Source: a virus. Taken from it: 21,705 nt of DNA. Below are positions 12,538-19,938 of this stretch, in pieces. The translations under genes and the position numbers were made by a program. Below the pieces are notes generated by a model. That model was not told the origin of the DNA, searched no databases, and saw nothing but the letters and a program-made list of their open reading frames with translations. The DNA lies in IMG/VR virus record IMGVR_UViG_3300023172_000223, positions 1 to 21,705 of that record; one strand, 5' to 3'. Numbering within the stretch: the stretch's first letter is position 1; each line of letters opens with the position of its first letter.

Positions 12538-12747
12538 ATGAAGAAAAATCACATTTTTTTGTTATTTGTTCTTATTTTGTTCTCTTCCTGTGTTAAAAAT
12601 GTTGAAAAATGTCGTTTTTTGCCAGGAGTTGAGCTAGAATCACAAAAAAAAGACGAATCACAAGAAAAAAAAGAAAATACCGAAGAAAAAATTAGAGATT
12701 TATTAAAAAACGGAAAACCGAAAGCAGAAATAAGCTGTAATTTTTAA
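12538..12747 (+). CDS. small predicted lipoprotein, 69 aa
   Basis: The N-terminus is a lipoprotein signal peptide: MKKNH, a hydrophobic core IFLLFVLIL, then FSSC with the cysteine at residue 18 as the lipidation site. The mature part is short and highly charged (ESQKKDESQEKKENTEEK) with two more cysteines. After processing it would be anchored in a membrane facing the periplasm. Phage lipoproteins of this size can be outer spanins or superinfection-exclusion factors; no partner inner-membrane spanin gene is evident next to it, so the role is open. It starts the plus-strand gene block, divergent from the minus-strand operon; a GATAAATA at 12500-12507 is a weak late-box candidate upstream. No Shine-Dalgarno sequence; the leader is A-rich. 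Confidence 0.7.
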   Translation: MKKNHIFLLFVLILFSSCVKNVEKCRFLPGVELESQKKDESQEKKENTEEKIRDLLKNGKPKAEISCNF

Positions 12748-12755
12748 GATAAATA
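12748..12755 (+). promoter_or_regulatory. possible late promoter box (one mismatch)
   Basis: GATAAATA immediately after the lipoprotein stop and 6 bases before the ATG at 12762. It differs from TATAAATA at the first base and the leader would be extremely short, so this is weak. Confidence 0.3.
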
Positions 12756-12761
12756 TTAATA

Positions 12762-12953
12762 ATGACAAAAAAAATTCAGAAATGTCAAAATTGTGGGCAC
12801 GATTGCCATTGTGGCGGCCATTGTATGAAAAATTATGATGGAAACGGTGAAATTTTGTGTTGTAGTTATTGCCGACACGAAAAAAATAATGATTTTGATG
12901 AAAATGAAGTAACATACGATTCAATGGATTATGATTCGTTTAATGGAGTATAA
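12762..12953 (+). CDS. Cys-rich, probably zinc-binding small protein, 63 aa
   Basis: Eight cysteines and several histidines are packed in the first 39 residues: C8, C11, C15, C17, C21, C33, C34 and C37, with H13, H16, H20 and H39 (CQNCGHDCHCGGHC then CCSYCRH). This spacing fits one or two small zinc sites. The C-terminal tail is acidic (NDFDENEVTYDSMDYDSF), opposite to most neighbours. Small 'C-x-x-C-G-H-x-C-H-C-G' proteins are seen in marine phages without known function. It precedes the next gene by two bases. Confidence 0.7.
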   Translation: MTKKIQKCQNCGHDCHCGGHCMKNYDGNGEILCCSYCRHEKNNDFDENEVTYDSMDYDSFNGV

Positions 12954-12955
12954 AA

Positions 12956-13162
12956 ATGGCAAAAATGAGAGAGTTCTTATTTTGGAACGACAAAGGACAA
13001 GAAGAAAAAAACGAAAATACAAGTTTTAAGAAGGCCGTAAAGTCTATACAAGAAAAATTTAAAAATCAACTTGTTGGATTTGAGTATATTAGTAAAAAAG
13101 GCAAAAAGGTTGTAAGTTCAATTCAATTACCTCTTGGAAGAAAAAAGAAATTAGGTAAATAA
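12956..13162 (+). CDS. basic small protein, 68 aa, unknown function
   Basis: The protein starts MAKMREFLFWNDKGQEEK, has a helical basic middle (FKKAVKSIQEKFKNQLVGF) and ends with a Lys-rich tail (QLPLGRKKKLGK). The high Lys content suggests contact with nucleic acid, but no domain is seen. It begins two bases after the Cys-rich gene and its TAA overlaps the next ATG, so it is part of the run of coupled small genes leading to the PAAR gene. Confidence 0.65.
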   Translation: MAKMREFLFWNDKGQEEKNENTSFKKAVKSIQEKFKNQLVGFEYISKKGKKVVSSIQLPLGRKKKLGK

Positions 13163-13305
13163 TGGCGAAATTATCAAAAGGTTTTGTAAAACACGAAAGA
13201 ATGCCTAAAAAGACTTCACAAGGCACAAGTAAAAAAGTTAAAAAAAGTTCAATGAACAAACATAAAAAACGTTCATTTAAAGTTTATAACAAACAAGGTA
13301 AATAA
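13162..13305 (+). CDS. very basic 47-aa protein
   Basis: The ATG at 13162 overlaps the preceding stop (TAATG) and the TAA at 13303-13305 overlaps the next ATG, which is strong evidence for a coupled gene even at 47 codons. The product, MAKLSKGFVKHERMPKKTSQ followed by KKVKKSSMNKHKKRSFK, is about one third Lys/Arg and has no hydrophobic core; it is probably disordered and nucleic-acid binding. Short proteins with 'KHERMPK-TSQG' are familiar from T4-like marine phages near baseplate genes, but no role is known to me. Confidence 0.65.
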   Translation: MAKLSKGFVKHERMPKKTSQGTSKKVKKSSMNKHKKRSFKVYNKQGK

Positions 13306-13508
13306 TGTTAACAGGTGAGTTTGTCATAAGAAGAAATGGCAAATTAGAGAAATATAATAAGTTTAATGATATACCAAGTAGTTTTGAACACGTAATATCA
13401 TTTAAACCTGATTATCCACCTGAACCACATACCGAAGAACAACATAATCAAATGTCAAAGTTTGATGATTATTTAAAGGAGTTAATGACACGTGCCAGCG
13501 GTAACTAG
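13305..13508 (+). CDS. small conserved-looking protein before the PAAR gene, 67 aa
   Basis: MLTGEFVIRRNGKLEKYNKF is followed by DIPSSFEHVISFKPDYPPEP and a helix HTEEQHNQMSKFDDYLKELM. It looks like a short beta hairpin plus C-terminal helix. Start overlaps the previous stop (TAATG) and the last 17 bases overlap the PAAR gene. Small proteins of this kind regularly accompany PAAR genes in T4-like marine phages; a function is unknown. Confidence 0.65.
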   Translation: MLTGEFVIRRNGKLEKYNKFNDIPSSFEHVISFKPDYPPEPHTEEQHNQMSKFDDYLKELMTRASGN

Positions 13509-13779
13509 AATAGGTGATGCAGATGTGGCTCATTGTTCAGGAATGACAAGAGCTGAAGGATCTCCAAACGTAAGAGTAAATAGTATTCCTGTTTCACGTC
13601 AAGGTGATAATAACACATCACATTTATTACCAGCAGCTGTGTGCCCACCTCATACAGCACCTATTGCTGTAGGTTCAACTACTGTTTTTATCAACGGTAA
13701 AGGTTGTGGAAGAGTTGGTGACGCTATATCTGGTTGTACTAGTGTGGCTGAAGGTTCTTCAAATGTTTTCGCTGGATAG
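13492..13779 (+). CDS. PAAR-repeat spike-tip protein (T4 gp5.4-like), 95 aa
   Basis: The start is GTG at 13492, supported by AAGGAG at 13476-13481; it overlaps the preceding gene by 17 bases. The sequence is a complete PAAR domain: MPAVTRIGDADVAHCSGMTR, SPNVRVNSIPVSRQGDNNTSH, CPPHTAPIAVGSTTVFINGK and GCGRVGDAISGCTSVAEGSS. H14, C15, H44, C51, H54 and C72 are candidate metal ligands. PAAR proteins form the sharpened, metal-stabilised tip on the gp5 needle and pierce the outer membrane. The length matches T4 gp5.4 (97 aa). The gene is about 6 kb away from its gp5 partner, separated by the accessory island. Confidence 0.92.
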   Translation: MPAVTRIGDADVAHCSGMTRAEGSPNVRVNSIPVSRQGDNNTSHLLPAAVCPPHTAPIAVGSTTVFINGKGCGRVGDAISGCTSVAEGSSNVFAG

Positions 13780-13781
13780 TG

Positions 13782-13789
13782 TATAAATA
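13782..13789 (+). promoter_or_regulatory. 25: T4-type late promoter box before gene 25
   Basis: Exact TATAAATA in the 18-base gap between the PAAR stop and the gp25 ATG (8 bases between box and ATG). Position in a tight gap supports function, with a very short leader. Confidence 0.6.
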
Positions 13790-13797
13790 TTACTACT

Positions 13798-14223
13798 ATG
13801 GCAAGTTATGACGCTTCAAGCACAAATAAGAGTAAAAGAAGTAACAAAATCTATTCAGATTTGGATTTAAACTTTACAAGAAATCCTGTTACAAATGATA
13901 TACCTAAAGTTGAAGATGTTGACGCTGTAAAAAGAAGTGTTAAAAATTTGATACAAACTAATTTTTATGAGAGGCCTTTTCATCCAGAATTGGGTAGTGG
14001 AGTTAGAGGTCTACTTTTTGAAAATTTTACACCTATAACAGGTATATTTTTAAAAAGAAAAATTGAAGAAATTATTAAAAACTATGAACCTAGAGCTTCA
14101 TTACAAAATGTAACTGTGGATGATGAACCTGATAAAAATAGATTAAAAGTTTCTATTTACTTTTATGTAGTGGCTACAAACGAACCAGTTGTTGTAACAA
14201 CATTTTTAGAAAGATTAAGATAA
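13798..14223 (+). CDS. 25: baseplate wedge protein gp25, 141 aa
   Basis: The gp25 family pattern is complete: YSDLDLNFTRNPVTNDIP, AVKRSVKNLIQTNFYERPFH, PELGSGVRGLLFENF, and NYEPRASLQNVTV with the conserved E-P-R motif, then a final strand pair. gp25 belongs to the lysozyme-like fold family shared by contractile tails and type VI secretion (TssE). It attaches the first sheath layer to the baseplate wedge. T4 gp25 is 132 aa. It is followed after one base by gene 6. Confidence 0.93.
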   Translation: MASYDASSTNKSKRSNKIYSDLDLNFTRNPVTNDIPKVEDVDAVKRSVKNLIQTNFYERPFHPELGSGVRGLLFENFTPITGIFLKRKIEEIIKNYEPRASLQNVTVDDEPDKNRLKVSIYFYVVATNEPVVVTTFLERLR

Positions 14224-14224
14224 A

Positions 14225-16081
14225 ATGGCAAGTAATAAATTAACAGTTTCAGATTTAGATTTTGATTTAGTAAAACAAAATTTAAAAACATTTTTACAAT
14301 CACAATCAGAATTTCAGGACTATGATTTTGAAGGATCAGGTTTTTCCATACTTTTAGATTTATTAGCTTACAATACACATTATCTAGGTTTTAATGCTAA
14401 TATGTTAGCAAATGAAATGTACTTAGATAGTGCCGACATTCGAAAAAATATTGTGTCATTAGCAAAGATGTTAGGTTACACTCCTACTTCAGCAAAAGCT
14501 CCTTCAGCTTCATTAAATATTTTAGTCAATAATGCTTCAGGCGATTCCATTACAATGGCCAAAGGAACAGTTTTTACAACAAGTGTAAACGATACTTCTT
14601 ATCAATTTGTTACTAATGCTTCTCACACACTAACGCCCACAAATGGTGTTTATCAGTTTTCTAATATTCCTGTTTTTGAAGGTACTTTAGTAACTTACAG
14701 ATACACAGTTAATACATCCGATCCTGACCAGAGTTTTATAATACCTAGTAATAGAGCAGACACAACAACTTTAAAAGTACAAATTCAAAACTCATCATCT
14801 GATTCAACAACAGCGACATATACTTTAGCTACAGGTTTTACAAGTTTAGATTCAACAAGTAGAGTTTATTTTTTACAAGAAGTTGAAGATGGTAAGTTTG
14901 AAGTTTATTTTGGAGATGGTGTTATAGGCCGAGCATTAAGTGATGGTAATATTGTAATATTAGAATATATTGTTACAAATAAAACTGAAGCTAATGGTGC
15001 TTCAACTTTTGCTTTGTCAGGTGCTATTGAAACTTTTTCAGACGTTACAATTACTACAGTTTCAAGTGCTCAAGGTGGTGCTGAACCACAAAGTAAAGAG
15101 TCAATTCGATTTAATGCTCCTTTACAATATGCTAGACAAGATAGAGCAGTTACAACAGGTGATTATGAAACACTTGTACAAGAATTGTATCCTAATGCTC
15201 AATCAGTTTCAGCTTGGGGTGGCGAAGATGATGAAACGCCAATTTATGGTGTTGTAAAAATTGCTATTAAGGCCGCTTCAGGTTCTACTTTAACAGACGC
15301 AACTAAACAATCTATTGTAACACAATTAAAAAAATTCAATGTGGCTTCTGTAAGACCAGAAATTGTTGATCCAGAAATTACAAAAATACTTTTAACATCA
15401 AACATAAAGTATGATGAAAAGGCAACTACCAAAACAGCTGACACTTTAGAGTCTGAAGTTTTAACTGCTATTTCAAATTACAATAAAGACACATTACAAA
15501 AATTTGATGGTGTGTTTAGACATTCAAAAATTACAGGTTTAATAGATGATGCTGATACAAGTATTTTATCAAATGTCACAAGTTTAAAAATTAGAAAAAC
15601 TCTTACACCGACTATTGGATCATCCACAAGATATGACATTTATTTCAGAAACGGTATTTTTAATCCACATACAGGTCACAAATCTGGTACAGGTGGTGTA
15701 ATCAATACATCAGGATTTAAAGTGACAGGTGATACAACAAATGTTTATTACCTTGATGATGATGGACAAGGTAATGTAAGAAGATATTATCTTGTTTCTG
15801 GAATTAGAACATATGTAAATAATACACAAGGTACTGTTGACTATACAACAGGTCAAATTACAATTAACTCTTTAGATATTGCTTCAATAGAAAATATTAG
15901 AGGTTCTGCTTCGTCTGTAATAGAGGTTACAGTTGAGCCTGCTTCTTATGATATTGTTCCTGTAAGAGATCAGATTTTAGAAATAGATACAGCAAATTCA
16001 ACAATCACAGTAGAGGCAGATACCTTTGTTGGAGGTTCCGCTGACGCTGGTGTAGGTTACACAGTAACATCTAATTACTAA
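14225..16081 (+). CDS. 6: baseplate wedge protein gp6, 618 aa
   Basis: The N-terminus (FDLVKQNLKTFLQSQSEFQD, GSGFSILLDLLAYNTHYLGF, ANMLANEMYLDSADIRKNIV, LAKMLGYTP) is the hallmark of gp6/J-type baseplate wedge proteins. It continues with the beta-rich middle (VYFLQEVEDGKFEVYFGDGV) and the segment RAVTTGDYETLVQELYPNAQ that is conserved in this family. In T4, gp6 dimers make the continuous inner ring joining the wedges, and partner gp25 and gp53. T4 gp6 is 660 aa. The order gp25-gp6 and overlap with the next start (TAATG) fit an operon driven from the promoter at 13782. Confidence 0.92.
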   Translation: MASNKLTVSDLDFDLVKQNLKTFLQSQSEFQDYDFEGSGFSILLDLLAYNTHYLGFNANMLANEMYLDSADIRKNIVSLAKMLGYTPTSAKAPSASLNILVNNASGDSITMAKGTVFTTSVNDTSYQFVTNASHTLTPTNGVYQFSNIPVFEGTLVTYRYTVNTSDPDQSFIIPSNRADTTTLKVQIQNSSSDSTTATYTLATGFTSLDSTSRVYFLQEVEDGKFEVYFGDGVIGRALSDGNIVILEYIVTNKTEANGASTFALSGAIETFSDVTITTVSSAQGGAEPQSKESIRFNAPLQYARQDRAVTTGDYETLVQELYPNAQSVSAWGGEDDETPIYGVVKIAIKAASGSTLTDATKQSIVTQLKKFNVASVRPEIVDPEITKILLTSNIKYDEKATTKTADTLESEVLTAISNYNKDTLQKFDGVFRHSKITGLIDDADTSILSNVTSLKIRKTLTPTIGSSTRYDIYFRNGIFNPHTGHKSGTGGVINTSGFKVTGDTTNVYYLDDDGQGNVRRYYLVSGIRTYVNNTQGTVDYTTGQITINSLDIASIENIRGSASSVIEVTVEPASYDIVPVRDQILEIDTANSTITVEADTFVGGSADAGVGYTVTSNY

Positions 16082-18690
16082 TGGCAACTTTTAAAGACAA
16101 AATATCAAAACTGATTAATAGTCAGGCTCCAGAGTTCGTTGTTGAACAACACCCTAAATTTTTAGAGTTTGTAAAAACATATTACACTTTTATGGAATCT
16201 GCCGAGTTAGATGTAACTTCGGTACAAACTACAGACGGTATTCAATTAGAAACAGAAACAGCACAAACAAATGCTTTGTTATTAGATGGTTCTCGTATTG
16301 ATTCTGATAGAACACAATTAGACGCTGGTGATAAAATCATTTTAGAAAGTTCAGCCTTTGGTAAATTTACAAGAGGTGAAACTATCACAGGTCAAACTTC
16401 AGGCGCTACGACTACAGTTCTTGCTGAAGATTTAAATAATGGCCGCTTGTTTATTTCAGCACAAGATAAATTTATTATAGGTGAAACAGTATTAGGTGCT
16501 TCTTCAAACGCAAGCGCTGTTATTAATAACTACAGTCCAAATCCTGTAACTAATATACAAGAATTATTAAACTTTAGAGATCCCGATAAAGTTATTTCAA
16601 ACTTTTTAACAAAATTTAGAAATGAATTTTTAAATACATTACCAGAAAATTTAAATGCTGGTGTTAATAAAAGAAACCTTATTAAAAATGTAAAATCACT
16701 TTATAAAGCAAAAGGTACTAATAGAGGCCACGAATTATTTTTTAGATTACTATTTAACGAAGATTCTGAAATATTTTATCCTAGAGAACAAATGTTACGT
16801 GTTTCTGACGGACAATGGGACACACAAAAAGTTTTAAGAGCTATATCAACGACTGGTAATACAATTAATTTAGTAGGTCGTACTATTACAGGCCAAACTT
16901 CAGGTGCAACTGCTATTGTTGAATCAGTAAAAAAACTTATTTTAGGTAATCAAATAATTTCTGAATTTGTTATTAATGATGGTTCTTATGATGGAACATT
17001 TTCTATAGGTGAAGAAATTAGAGGAACATCTTCAGACACAGACGATTATTTTATTAAAGCAAATATTACAGGTATACCCGGAACAAAAACAACAATTAAT
17101 GATGGTAATCTTTACTCATATACAGATTTAATTTCTGTAAATGGAGGAGGGACTGGTGCTAGATTTTCTATAAATGATATTGGTTCTGGAGGTATTACTG
17201 AAATAATTGTTGATGACAGTGGTTTAGATTATTCTATGGGTGATAATTTAGTTTTTAATAATATAGGAACTCAAGGAGTTAATGCATCTGGATTTGTTTC
17301 AGTTGTCAATGGTGGGTTTACGCAAGAAACTTCAACATCAACAACAGAAGATCATATTGTATTAGAAGATGAAACTACAAGTGATGATACATATTCAGGA
17401 AATAAAATAGTACAAGAAGAAGGAACTGGTGTAGGAGATATTACAGATGTTTATATAACAAATTCTGGTTCTGGATATATTTCTTTACCTCTAGTATCGA
17501 TTACATCTTCATCTGGTGTAGGTGCAAAATTATTAACTTATGGATCTGAAATAGGAAGAATTATAGGAATAAAAACAAATGAATTAGGAGAAGGTTATGA
17601 AAATTCTCCATCACCTCCTACTTTAAGTTTTTATCAAAATTTAATTTTAACTACAGTAACAGGAAATTTTAACATAAATGACACAGTTACAGGTAGTTCT
17701 TCAGGTACTACGGGAACAATAGTTAACTATGATAGTGATAGAAATTTATTAAAACTTAAAAATGTAACAGGTAATTTTTCGATTGAAGAAACTATAACAT
17801 CTTCAAGTGGCGGTAGTTCAGTTTTAAACAAATTAGATGTTGCAAATATTAGCGTAAACATTGTTTCTGTAGGTGATACAGACGGTAAGTTTTTAAACGA
17901 AGATGGATTTGTTTCTGAACAAACAATGAAGATACAAGATAGTTTATACTATCAGGACTTTTCTTATGTATTAAAAGTTGGTCAATCAATTAATAGTTGG
18001 CGTAATTCTTTTAAAAAGACAATGCACACCGCTGGTTTTTATTTTACAGGACAAGTTGATTTAACAAGTAGATTAAATTTACAAATTAAGAGAATTACTG
18101 GAATTAATTCTGGAATTACAGAAATTCTAAGAAATATTTTAACAAAATTATATTCTACAATTGTAGGAAGAAGATTAGGAACTGAAACTGATGGAACAAC
18201 TTTAAGAACAAATCCTGAATTAGCTGTATCAGCAGATTTTGATACTAGTACTATTACTCCATTTGATAAAACAACAAGAGATGTTACTTTAAAAACACAA
18301 CCTATAAATATAGATTATGTAAGTAGAGTGAGAAGAAATTTATCTAATTCATTGGGTGACTTAGTAAATGTAAGACAAGGATTTGCATACGCTGGACCAA
18401 GATTTGGTGTTTTAAATAGATTTGCTAATACTGCATTTGGAGTTACTGCAAACAATTCTTTTAGTAGTAGTGGTATTACTTTTCAAATATTAAATGATAT
18501 TAAAGTTCAAGGAACTAGAACATCTTTAGACGGTTCAAACGCAATCTTTTTAATGACTTCCAATGAAGATGGAAGAAAACTTAAAACAAATTTTACTATA
18601 CCTGCTCAGGTTGGTGTTATTTCACAATCAACAATGGATCAAACTTCCATAACATTTGATAACACTAATAATACAATGGATGCTGGATAG
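16081..18690 (+). CDS. large virion structural protein in the gp7 position, 869 aa
   Basis: The N-terminus has ATFKDKISKLINSQAPEFVV and HPKFLEFVKTYYTFMES, a start shared by large baseplate-region proteins of T4-like marine phages. Several copies of a short beta motif, roughly G-E-x-I-x-G-x-T/S-S-G-A/T, are present near residues 99-113, 138-150, 268-280, 311-322, 533-546 and 570-580 (two contain TITGQTSGAT). A helical segment (about 160-235) includes NTLPENLNAGVNKRNLIKNV and KAKGTNRGHELFFRLLF. Another conserved block lies near residues 614-660 (KIQDSLYYQDFSYVLKV). Position directly after gene 6 suggests the role of T4 gp7 (wedge initiation, 1032 aa), but I see no direct similarity. Start overlaps the gene 6 stop. 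Confidence 0.75.
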   Translation: MATFKDKISKLINSQAPEFVVEQHPKFLEFVKTYYTFMESAELDVTSVQTTDGIQLETETAQTNALLLDGSRIDSDRTQLDAGDKIILESSAFGKFTRGETITGQTSGATTTVLAEDLNNGRLFISAQDKFIIGETVLGASSNASAVINNYSPNPVTNIQELLNFRDPDKVISNFLTKFRNEFLNTLPENLNAGVNKRNLIKNVKSLYKAKGTNRGHELFFRLLFNEDSEIFYPREQMLRVSDGQWDTQKVLRAISTTGNTINLVGRTITGQTSGATAIVESVKKLILGNQIISEFVINDGSYDGTFSIGEEIRGTSSDTDDYFIKANITGIPGTKTTINDGNLYSYTDLISVNGGGTGARFSINDIGSGGITEIIVDDSGLDYSMGDNLVFNNIGTQGVNASGFVSVVNGGFTQETSTSTTEDHIVLEDETTSDDTYSGNKIVQEEGTGVGDITDVYITNSGSGYISLPLVSITSSSGVGAKLLTYGSEIGRIIGIKTNELGEGYENSPSPPTLSFYQNLILTTVTGNFNINDTVTGSSSGTTGTIVNYDSDRNLLKLKNVTGNFSIEETITSSSGGSSVLNKLDVANISVNIVSVGDTDGKFLNEDGFVSEQTMKIQDSLYYQDFSYVLKVGQSINSWRNSFKKTMHTAGFYFTGQVDLTSRLNLQIKRITGINSGITEILRNILTKLYSTIVGRRLGTETDGTTLRTNPELAVSADFDTSTITPFDKTTRDVTLKTQPINIDYVSRVRRNLSNSLGDLVNVRQGFAYAGPRFGVLNRFANTAFGVTANNSFSSSGITFQILNDIKVQGTRTSLDGSNAIFLMTSNEDGRKLKTNFTIPAQVGVISQSTMDQTSITFDNTNNTMDAG

Positions 18691-18692
18691 TA

Positions 18693-18700
18693 TATAAATA
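18693..18700 (+). promoter_or_regulatory. T4-type late promoter box before the fibre-like gene
   Basis: Exact TATAAATA two bases after the preceding stop and 13 bases before the ATG at 18714, with a GTAAGAGAGAG leader much like that at 8305. Confidence 0.68.
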
Positions 18701-18713
18701 GTAAGAGAGAGTT

Positions 18714-19889
18714 ATGACAAAACAAACAATAAATATCGGAACTATACAAAATGATGGTACAGGTTCAACATTACGTGATGCTGGTGATCTAATTAATGAT
18801 AATTTCAATGAAATTTATACAGCAATAGGTGATGGTACAACATTAAATTCAGATGTACTAACAGCATCATCTACACATACTTTAACAAACAAGTCAGGAA
18901 ATATATCACAATGGACAAATGATACTGGCTATATAACTTCAGTTTCAGAAACAAATGATTTAACATCATCTGTTACTTGGGCAGATGTGCCTGATGTTAA
19001 CATAACTCAAAGTTCAGTAACACAACACGAAGCTGCTTTATCTATAACTTCATCACAAATAAGTGATTTAGCAAGTTCTACAATATCATTTACAAATAAA
19101 ACATTTGACGCAAATGGCACTGGTAACTCAATTTCAAATATAGAAGTTGCTGACTTAGCGTCTGGTGTTTTAGATACAGATTTAAACACAGTTTCATCAT
19201 TACATAATACTCTTGCTTCAGCAAAAGCAATTAAAACTTATGTTGATACAATTGCTTCTGCTGGTATTCATTACCATGATCCTGTAAGAGTAGAAGCTAT
19301 AACAAATCTAAACGCAACTTATAATAACGGTACTTCAGGTGTAGGTGCAACGTTAACAAACAATGGAACTTTAACAGCTATAATTATAGACGGTATTACT
19401 CTAAGTACAAACGATAGAGTTTTAGTTTACAATCAAACTAACGCTGTTCATAATGGTATTTACACAGTAACAACTGTTGGTGATGGAGCAACTGCTTGGG
19501 TACTTACAAGAGCAACTGATGCTGATAGTTATGGTGTTTCTGATCCTGATGCTTTAGGAGAAGGTGATGCTTTCTTTGTGGGTGAAGGTAACACTGGTGC
19601 TGGTGAATTGTATGTAATGAATACTGAAGGTACGATTACTTTTGGTACTACAAATATCAATTTCTCCCAAATTTCAACATTACCAGCTTTTACAGGTGGT
19701 GATGGTATAGATATTACAGGAACAATTTTTTCCGTAGATTATGATGATAATACAATCAATGTCAATTCAGGAGTATTGCAAGTTAAAAATGGTGGAATTA
19801 CCTCAACTCAACTGAATGGTGCTGTAAATTTACAAATTTTAGACTCATCCGGAAGTGTCTTAAAATCATTATATGGAACAGGAACTTAA
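18714..19889 (+). CDS. tail fibre / short-fibre-like structural protein, 391 aa
   Basis: The start INIGTIQNDGTGSTLRDAGD followed by LINDNFNEIYTAIGDGTTL is the usual attachment segment of marine phage tail fibres and neck/baseplate appendages. Residues 35-160 are Ser/Thr/Asn-rich with LTNKSGNISQW and ISFTNKTFDANGTGNSISNI, typical of extended trimeric fibres. A second motif, GIHYHDPVRVEAITNLNATY with DRVLVYNQTNAVHNGIYTVT (about residues 182-260), recurs in phage fibre and head-fibre proteins. The C-terminus is short without an evident receptor-binding or chaperone domain, so it may be an appendage connector. It has its own late promoter, and gene 8 follows. Confidence 0.75.
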   Translation: MTKQTINIGTIQNDGTGSTLRDAGDLINDNFNEIYTAIGDGTTLNSDVLTASSTHTLTNKSGNISQWTNDTGYITSVSETNDLTSSVTWADVPDVNITQSSVTQHEAALSITSSQISDLASSTISFTNKTFDANGTGNSISNIEVADLASGVLDTDLNTVSSLHNTLASAKAIKTYVDTIASAGIHYHDPVRVEAITNLNATYNNGTSGVGATLTNNGTLTAIIIDGITLSTNDRVLVYNQTNAVHNGIYTVTTVGDGATAWVLTRATDADSYGVSDPDALGEGDAFFVGEGNTGAGELYVMNTEGTITFGTTNINFSQISTLPAFTGGDGIDITGTIFSVDYDDNTINVNSGVLQVKNGGITSTQLNGAVNLQILDSSGSVLKSLYGTGT

Positions 19890-19911
19890 TTTAAAACATT
19901 AAAAGAAAGTG

Positions 19912-19919
19912 TATAAATA
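19912..19919 (+). promoter_or_regulatory. 8: T4-type late promoter box before gene 8
   Basis: Exact TATAAATA, 19 bases before the ATG at 19939, in the 49-base gap after the fibre-like gene. Confidence 0.7.
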
Positions 19920-19938
19920 TACAATATAGAGAAAAATT

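Noticed and set aside
12703-12924. Minus-strand frame over the Cys-rich gene
   Set aside because: Antisense shadow (His/Asn/Phe-rich) of a plus-strand gene with a clear metal-binding pattern.
14970-15257. 95-residue plus-strand frame inside gene 6
   Set aside because: Fully inside gp6 in another frame, Leu/Gln-rich shadow composition.
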